Positions 17,377 through 20,854 of a DNA stretch of 20,854 bases are shown here, in pieces (position 1 is the stretch's first letter; every line of letters starts with the position of its first letter). Position numbers and translations under genes: made by a program. Where the stretch lies: positions 1-20,854 of the forward strand of contig DFBC01000150.1 of assembly GCA_002367235.1 (NCBI GenBank), given 5' to 3'. The notes beneath the pieces were generated by a model that made no database searches, was not told where the DNA came from, and worked only from the letters and a program-made list of their open reading frames with translations. The DNA is from Cellvibrionales bacterium UBA3090 (GTDB lineage Bacteria; Pseudomonadota; Gammaproteobacteria; Pseudomonadales; Porticoccaceae).

Positions 17377-18372
17377 TTACTTGATGGGCGGTATAAGTTG
17401 CTGTGCAAAATGAGGAAGCCTGAGAACAATTGCTGTGCGCACTCTATGCCAAAAACCAGATAAAAGAATCAGGGCAAGACCAATACAAACACCCGTCAGC
17501 GCCAGGTTGTAACCGGCAAATCCATAGAGGGTAAAAAACTCGGAGAAGGCATAAATAACGTAGATCAGCGATGAGATCATAAATGCTCGACGGTCAATAA
17601 TCACCGAAATCAATGTCATTGCTAGATACAGCAGCAGAATAATGGTGATATTACTTAGGTTTTCGTTGCCATCGGCGATGCCGAGCCTGGAAAATATCGG
17701 GTGAACAATCATCGGTGCAGCTAACAGGTGAAGCCAGAAAGCGATATCAGATTGTCGGGTAGTTCTTGACCGGTCTGTCATGTCCCAGTACATGGCTACC
17801 GAGAAAGAGACGACTCCTCCAACAAACACCATATGCATTATCCGGTCAGACATGCCGGGAAACATAGTCAGGAGAGCGGCAACAACAACGGCAACGGATG
17901 CTGCAGTGCCAGCGGCAATGGTTATTGGTACTTTAAAGCGCAGCCAATGTGTATAGGCGGCAATGGCTGCGGCGGTAGCACTAAAGAAAAATGCCTCTGT
18001 CCCCATCGCCTTAAACAAAAAAATTCCTGTTGTAAAAATACTGCCAATAAATGATAAAAGAAGCATGATTGCCGGTAGAGCCATCTTGCGTTTTCGTACA
18101 AAAAATTCGGCCAGTATCCACGATAAACCTGCCAGAACTGCCATGCCAACCGATGGGTGAATAGCACTTGTTACCCATGCTGATGAGCCAAGAAGTAGTG
18201 TGCAGGCGATCACGACAAAAATATCATTAAAGCTAGAAACCAGACTAAAATTTTCTTCATCAACTCCATGAGTATATTTTGATGTTGAGATGTTTTCGCG
18301 AAATGCGGCAACGGAGTCAGCGCTAAAAATACCTTTGCTAACCGCAATGTTTAGGTCTTCATCCGTGTACAT
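17377..18372 (-). CDS. Multi-pass membrane protein of unknown function
   Basis: The 331-residue product has a soluble N-terminus of about 45 residues (YTDEDLNIAVSKGIFSADSVAAFRE...), followed by roughly ten hydrophobic stretches. The first is FNDIFVVIACTLLLGSSAWV; the last is ALTGVCIGLALILLSGFW. Short charged loops such as VRKRKM and TDRSRTTRQ separate them. The N-terminal helical pattern followed by a helix-rich membrane part resembles DUF2157-like predicted membrane proteins, but I could not confirm membership. No transporter or enzyme motif is evident. The ATG at 18372 follows AAGGA at a good distance. It is between the 113-residue gene upstream and the lipoprotein downstream, all read leftward. 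Confidence 0.8.
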   Translation of the reverse strand: MYTDEDLNIAVSKGIFSADSVAAFRENISTSKYTHGVDEENFSLVSSFNDIFVVIACTLLLGSSAWVTSAIHPSVGMAVLAGLSWILAEFFVRKRKMALPAIMLLLSFIGSIFTTGIFLFKAMGTEAFFFSATAAAIAAYTHWLRFKVPITIAAGTAASVAVVVAALLTMFPGMSDRIMHMVFVGGVVSFSVAMYWDMTDRSRTTRQSDIAFWLHLLAAPMIVHPIFSRLGIADGNENLSNITIILLLYLAMTLISVIIDRRAFMISSLIYVIYAFSEFFTLYGFAGYNLALTGVCIGLALILLSGFWHRVRTAIVLRLPHFAQQLIPPIK

Positions 18373-18401
18373 GGTCTCTTTTTCCTTAATTTTTAAGATG
18401 A

Positions 18402-18417
18402 GTAAAAATATTTTTAC
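18402..18417. repeat. 16-bp perfect palindrome upstream of the membrane protein gene
   Basis: GTAAAAATATTTTTAC reads the same on both strands. Its edge lies 29 bases upstream of the ATG at 18372 in a very AT-rich gap. It could be an operator or part of a promoter. Given the AT richness, chance is not excluded. Confidence 0.4.
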
Positions 18418-18440
18418 CGGTCAGAACAGTTTAATAAATC

Positions 18441-18782
18441 TTAATTTAAACGTTCTTTCCAATTTCCATTATTTTCGATAAGACAATTTTCTTCCGTGTC
18501 GAACAGTATACGTTTCTTTGTGTCGGAAATTTTTATGTCTGAACGTTCCAATGTTTCCTTAATAATTTTACAGAGGTAATTATCCATGTGGTTTTTTTTG
18601 GCCAATAAAAGTTCATCATTGGATTGAAAAACACAGACTATTGAGAGCGAGCCGGGAAAATTACTATAGTTCACGCAGTGGGTTAACCACTTAAAACCTG
18701 AAACATTTTCGAGGGCCATATCACAAACTTCGGTCAGTGATTCCCTGATCGCCTTTTCAGTTTTTTTATCGCTCTTTTTCAT
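18441..18782 (-). CDS. Small conserved-type protein of unknown function
   Basis: The 113-residue soluble protein begins MKKSDKKTEKAIRESLTEVCDMALENVSGFKWLTHCVNYSNFPGS and ends in a charged, polar segment, NWKERLN. It looks like a compact alpha/beta domain; I recall similar short proteins in Pseudomonas-type genomes often labelled, probably wrongly, as Fis-family regulators. I see no helix-turn-helix that would support that label. No signal peptide or membrane segment is present. The ribosome site before the ATG at 18782 is poor, and the gene start overlaps the end of the upstream ORF by 17 bases, so coupled translation is possible. The membrane protein gene follows after 68 bp. Confidence 0.68.
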   Translation of the reverse strand: MKKSDKKTEKAIRESLTEVCDMALENVSGFKWLTHCVNYSNFPGSLSIVCVFQSNDELLLAKKNHMDNYLCKIIKETLERSDIKISDTKKRILFDTEENCLIENNGNWKERLN

Positions 18783-19095
18783 TGCGTTTGGTGCCTGTGA
18801 GTGTGTTTAAGCTTGAGGAGCTGCCAGTATTAAGTAGTGGATTTTTCAGGGAGGCCCGCCCCGCATTGAGAAACACCTTTTTGGTCAATATTAGCGGATT
18901 GCTTTGGTTCAAAAAAATGTGCCGATACGGTTTGATGGCGTGATTTCCCTTTATTCGACCTAAGCTGATGTCATAAACCGTGTCATTATATATGCCTGAG
19001 AGGGTAAAGCCGTACTGCTGTAAAATGGCTTGTCTGCGGGGGCTGGAGGACTTTGTGTTCAGAGCGGGTTGAGGTGGTGTCTGATGACAAAACAC
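18766..19095 (-). CDS. Doubtful small ORF, 109 codons
   Basis: The frame opens with GTG at 19095 and encodes a Ser-, Asn- and Lys-rich protein without recognised domain (QQYGFTLSGIYNDTVYDIS in the middle). No ribosome binding site precedes the GTG. In favour of coding are its length in this compact region, a believable codon mix, and its 17-base overlap with the next gene. Against it are the weak start, a low-complexity C-terminal half (SSSSLNTLTGTKRNEKER) and no familiar homologue. If it is not a gene, 18783-19106 is a 320-bp gap holding nothing else that I can name. Confidence 0.4.
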   Translation of the reverse strand: MFCHQTPPQPALNTKSSSPRRQAILQQYGFTLSGIYNDTVYDISLGRIKGNHAIKPYRHIFLNQSNPLILTKKVFLNAGRASLKNPLLNTGSSSSLNTLTGTKRNEKER

Positions 19096-19106
19096 AGGTT
19101 GTCGAA

Positions 19107-19125
19107 CAATAATCCGGGATTATTG
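19107..19125. promoter_or_regulatory. Perfect 19-bp palindrome at the hydrolase promoter
   Basis: CAATAATCCGGGATTATTG consists of 9-bp arms around a central G. TATAAA at 19130-19135, five bases downstream, could be a -10 element, which would put the palindrome between -35 and -10. This is a typical placement for a repressor operator of the TetR or similar type. The regulator is not in the window. Confidence 0.55.
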
Positions 19126-19139
19126 CTAGTATAAAATCG

Positions 19140-20123
19140 ATGCGAATGAGTGGTGAGCCGTTTAAAGAAATGAGTATTAACGCTGAATTATTGGAGTGTG
19201 TACGCAGGGACCTCCAACTAATGGCCTTTGATCCTTCTCGGGACAGTGCGGAGAGGACTTCGGAGGAGCTTCAGTACCTGAAGCACTATGGTTTGGATAT
19301 GTCGGCTGAAGTGGCCGGCATCGATCATTACCTGGGCTTTTTCTCGGTACGCGGATTCCGTCTGGCGGCCCACTACTGGATGCCGGAAAATCCTCGAGGG
19401 ACCTATTTTGTTGTGCATGGTTACTTTGACCACGTCGGCCTTTATGGACACTTGATTCGTCATCTCCTACAGCTTGGCTATGCAGTGGTGGCATTTGATT
19501 TGCCCGGTCATGGTCTCTCGGGTGGGGAGCGCGTCTCAATTGAAAGTTTCGATCATTACGTGGATGTATTTTCTGATTTGTTGCACAGCTGTGAAATGAA
19601 CATGCCTAAACCGTGGAAGGCGGTAGGTCAGAGTACGGGTGGCGCAATTCTTTTGAAATATATCCTGGCGGCCAAGCCACACCACTATGAGAATGACCTC
19701 ACAGAAATCACTGTGTTGGCACCGCTGATTCATCCCTGGGGTTGGAAGAAAAGTATACATACCTACAAATTTCTTCATCGGTTTTTGAGCAAGATCAAAC
19801 GAAAATTTAGGGCCAATACAGCGGATGAGGTGTTTAATAAATTCCTGGAAAATAGTGACCCGCTTCAGGCTGATTGCATTCCGATGGAGTGGCTCGCCTC
19901 GATGAAGCGCTGGACGGAAGAGTTTGTGGCACTACCGCCAAGTGACTACCCCTTACTTGTCGTTCAGGGAGATAAAGATAGAACGGTGGATTGGCAGTAC
20001 AACATCAATGAGCTAAGCCGGAAGTTCTCCTGTCTTGAGTTAGACATCGTTGCTGGAGCCCAGCACCACTTGGTCAACGAAGTGCCATCGTTAAGAGATA
20101 AGATATTTTCAAAAATTAATTAA
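19140..20123 (+). CDS. Alpha/beta hydrolase (monoglyceride lipase / lysophospholipase-like)
   Basis: The 327-residue product is a serine hydrolase of the S33/'hydrolase_4' type related to lysophospholipase PldB and monoacylglycerol lipases. The oxyanion loop V91-V-H-G-Y-F-D-H is followed by FDLPGHGLSGG, the nucleophile elbow G163-Q-S165-T-G-G, the acid Asp280 in VVQGDKDRTVDW, and His309 in GAQHHLVNE. There is no signal peptide. The substrate is probably a lipid ester, but this is inference. The start is uncertain. ATG at 19140 and 19146 lack a ribosome site and would lie almost at the transcription start if TATAAA (19130-19135) is the -10. ATG at 19170 leaves a normal leader and has GGTGAG 13 bases upstream, losing only ten residues. 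Confidence 0.88.
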   Translation: MRMSGEPFKEMSINAELLECVRRDLQLMAFDPSRDSAERTSEELQYLKHYGLDMSAEVAGIDHYLGFFSVRGFRLAAHYWMPENPRGTYFVVHGYFDHVGLYGHLIRHLLQLGYAVVAFDLPGHGLSGGERVSIESFDHYVDVFSDLLHSCEMNMPKPWKAVGQSTGGAILLKYILAAKPHHYENDLTEITVLAPLIHPWGWKKSIHTYKFLHRFLSKIKRKFRANTADEVFNKFLENSDPLQADCIPMEWLASMKRWTEEFVALPPSDYPLLVVQGDKDRTVDWQYNINELSRKFSCLELDIVAGAQHHLVNEVPSLRDKIFSKIN

Positions 20124-20140
20124 TTCTGGGATTTAAAATA

Positions 20141-20170
20141 AAAAGCCGGGGGTTTGTTGGCCCCCGGCTT
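20141..20170. terminator. Terminator between the hydrolase gene and serA (convergent)
   Basis: AAGCCGGGGG (20143-20152) and CCCCCGGCTT (20161-20170) form a 10-bp stem with an 8-base loop. On the minus strand the stem is followed by TTTTATTTT, so it best terminates serA (stop 38 bases before the stem). Rightward the tail is only AATTATG, weaker for the hydrolase. Confidence 0.88.
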
Positions 20171-20207
20171 AATTATGAATTAATCAAATGTGTTTATAAG
20201 TCTTTGA

Positions 20208-20854
20208 TTAAAAAAGAACCCGGCAACGCATCGTGCCATCAATTTCTTTCAGGGCCTTTAGGGCAATATCACTGTATTCAGCATCTACATCAAGCACCAC
20301 ATAGCCCATCTTAGCGGTGGTTTGCAGGTGTTGGCCGCAAATGTTGATATTGTTATCGGAGAACACTTGGTTAATCGCGGTCATGATGCCGGGCACATTA
20401 TGGTGAATGTGTAGCAGGCGATGGGTTCCGATATGAGGCGGTAGCGATACCTGAGGGAAATTAACTGCGCTGATTGTCGCGCCACTGTCGCTGTAACGAG
20501 CCAGCTTTTCGGCGACTTCCAAGCCAATATTTTCCTGCGCTTCCTGTGTAGAACCACCAATGTGTGGTGTCAGAATAACGTTGTCGAACTGCCTCAGGGG
20601 AGAGATGAATTCTTCCTGATTAGACTTGGGTTCGGTGGGGAACACATCTATGGCTGCACCGGCCAGATGGTTGCTTTCCAATAGCGCACTCAAGGCATCA
20701 ATATCAACGACTTGGCCGCGGGCAGCATTGATCAGAATGCCCCCTTTTTTGATCGAGCCCAGCTCCTCTGGCCCCATCATGTACCGAGTGGCATCGGTAT
20801 CTGGTACATGGAGTGATACCACATCGGAGCTGCTCAGCAGCGCCTTGAGGCTGG
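20208..20854 (-). CDS. serA: D-3-phosphoglycerate dehydrogenase, C-terminal part (partial)
   Basis: The minus-strand frame is open from the window edge to TAA at 20208-20210, about 215 residues. The enzyme oxidises 3-phosphoglycerate with NAD as the first step of serine synthesis. SDVVSLHVP, then LINAARGQVVD (catalytic Arg), AAIDVFPTEP (catalytic Glu) and ILTPHIGGST (catalytic His) show the second half of the 2-hydroxyacid dehydrogenase domain. A C-terminal ACT domain follows (HIHHNVPGIMTAINQVF...NINICGQHLQT...GTMRCRVLF). The His, Asn and NIN residues that bind serine in E. coli SerA are kept, so feedback inhibition by serine is expected. The GTG at 20822 is internal, not the start; the true N-terminus is beyond the window. 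Confidence 0.96.
   Translation of the reverse strand, partial: SLKALLSSSDVVSLHVPDTDATRYMMGPEELGSIKKGGILINAARGQVVDIDALSALLESNHLAGAAIDVFPTEPKSNQEEFISPLRQFDNVILTPHIGGSTQEAQENIGLEVAEKLARYSDSGATISAVNFPQVSLPPHIGTHRLLHIHHNVPGIMTAINQVFSDNNINICGQHLQTTAKMGYVVLDVDAEYSDIALKALKEIDGTMRCRVLF

Noticed and set aside
17301..17429. N-terminal extension of the lipoprotein ORF overlapping the membrane protein gene
   Set aside because: The signal peptide with lipobox begins at the ATG at 17300, which has its own ribosome site; upstream codons would bury the signal.
1..20854. Mobile elements, CRISPR array, toxin-antitoxin or phage defence genes
   Set aside because: No transposase, integrase, direct-repeat array, terminal inverted repeats or typical defence domains were seen on either strand.

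Overview
The window looks like chromosome of a gammaproteobacterium with a Pseudomonas/Cellvibrionales-like gene order. The pointers are an epd-pgk-fba operon headed by transketolase, a divergent S-adenosylmethionine (SAM) cycle operon whose first gene is an ArsR-methyltransferase fusion regulator, an E. coli-type serA with an ACT domain, and secB. Base composition is balanced. I see no rRNA, tRNA, CRISPR array, prophage or insertion sequence. The genus is not identifiable by eye; a marine Cellvibrionales-type organism is only a guess.

Left part (1-5680, + strand): the end of acxA, then acxB and acxC, encode the three subunits of an ATP-dependent acetone carboxylase (acetone + HCO3- to acetoacetate). 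acxB and acxC use the narrow codon set typical of very highly expressed genes. A strong hairpin lies between them and a clear terminator follows acxC. Next come a SecB-family chaperone, away from the usual secB context, and a gamma-glutamyltransferase without a signal peptide. Each follows a 260-280 bp gap, and neither shares the extreme codon bias.

Middle left (5730-11003, - strand): sahR-metK-ahcY-metF-rsmE are closely spaced and read leftwards. MetK makes SAM, AhcY removes S-adenosylhomocysteine (SAH), MetF supplies methyl-THF for remethylating homocysteine, and RsmE is a SAM-consuming 16S rRNA methyltransferase. SahR should sense SAH and repress. A perfect 14-bp inverted repeat at 11027-11060, between sahR and tkt, is the best operator candidate. 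A terminator-like hairpin with a T run lies between ahcY and metF.

Middle right (11201-16662, + strand): tkt-epd-pgk-fba covers the pentose phosphate pathway, the E4P branch to vitamin B6, and glycolysis/gluconeogenesis. It ends in a strong terminator that probably works in both directions. epd starts with TTG.

Right part (16674-20854): four leftward genes or ORFs encode an unknown lipoprotein, a roughly ten-helix membrane protein, a 113-residue conserved-type protein of unknown role and a doubtful 109-codon ORF. Divergent from them is an alpha/beta hydrolase of the monoglyceride lipase/lysophospholipase type, with a perfect palindrome at its promoter. It is followed by a hairpin terminator shared with the C-terminal part of serA, which runs off the right edge on the - strand.

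Most of the window is well-known housekeeping. The less ordinary parts are the acx-secB-ggt neighbourhood, the RNA hairpins inside the acx and SAM-cycle operons, the sahR/tkt operator, and the uncharacterised 16.7-19.1 kb cluster.
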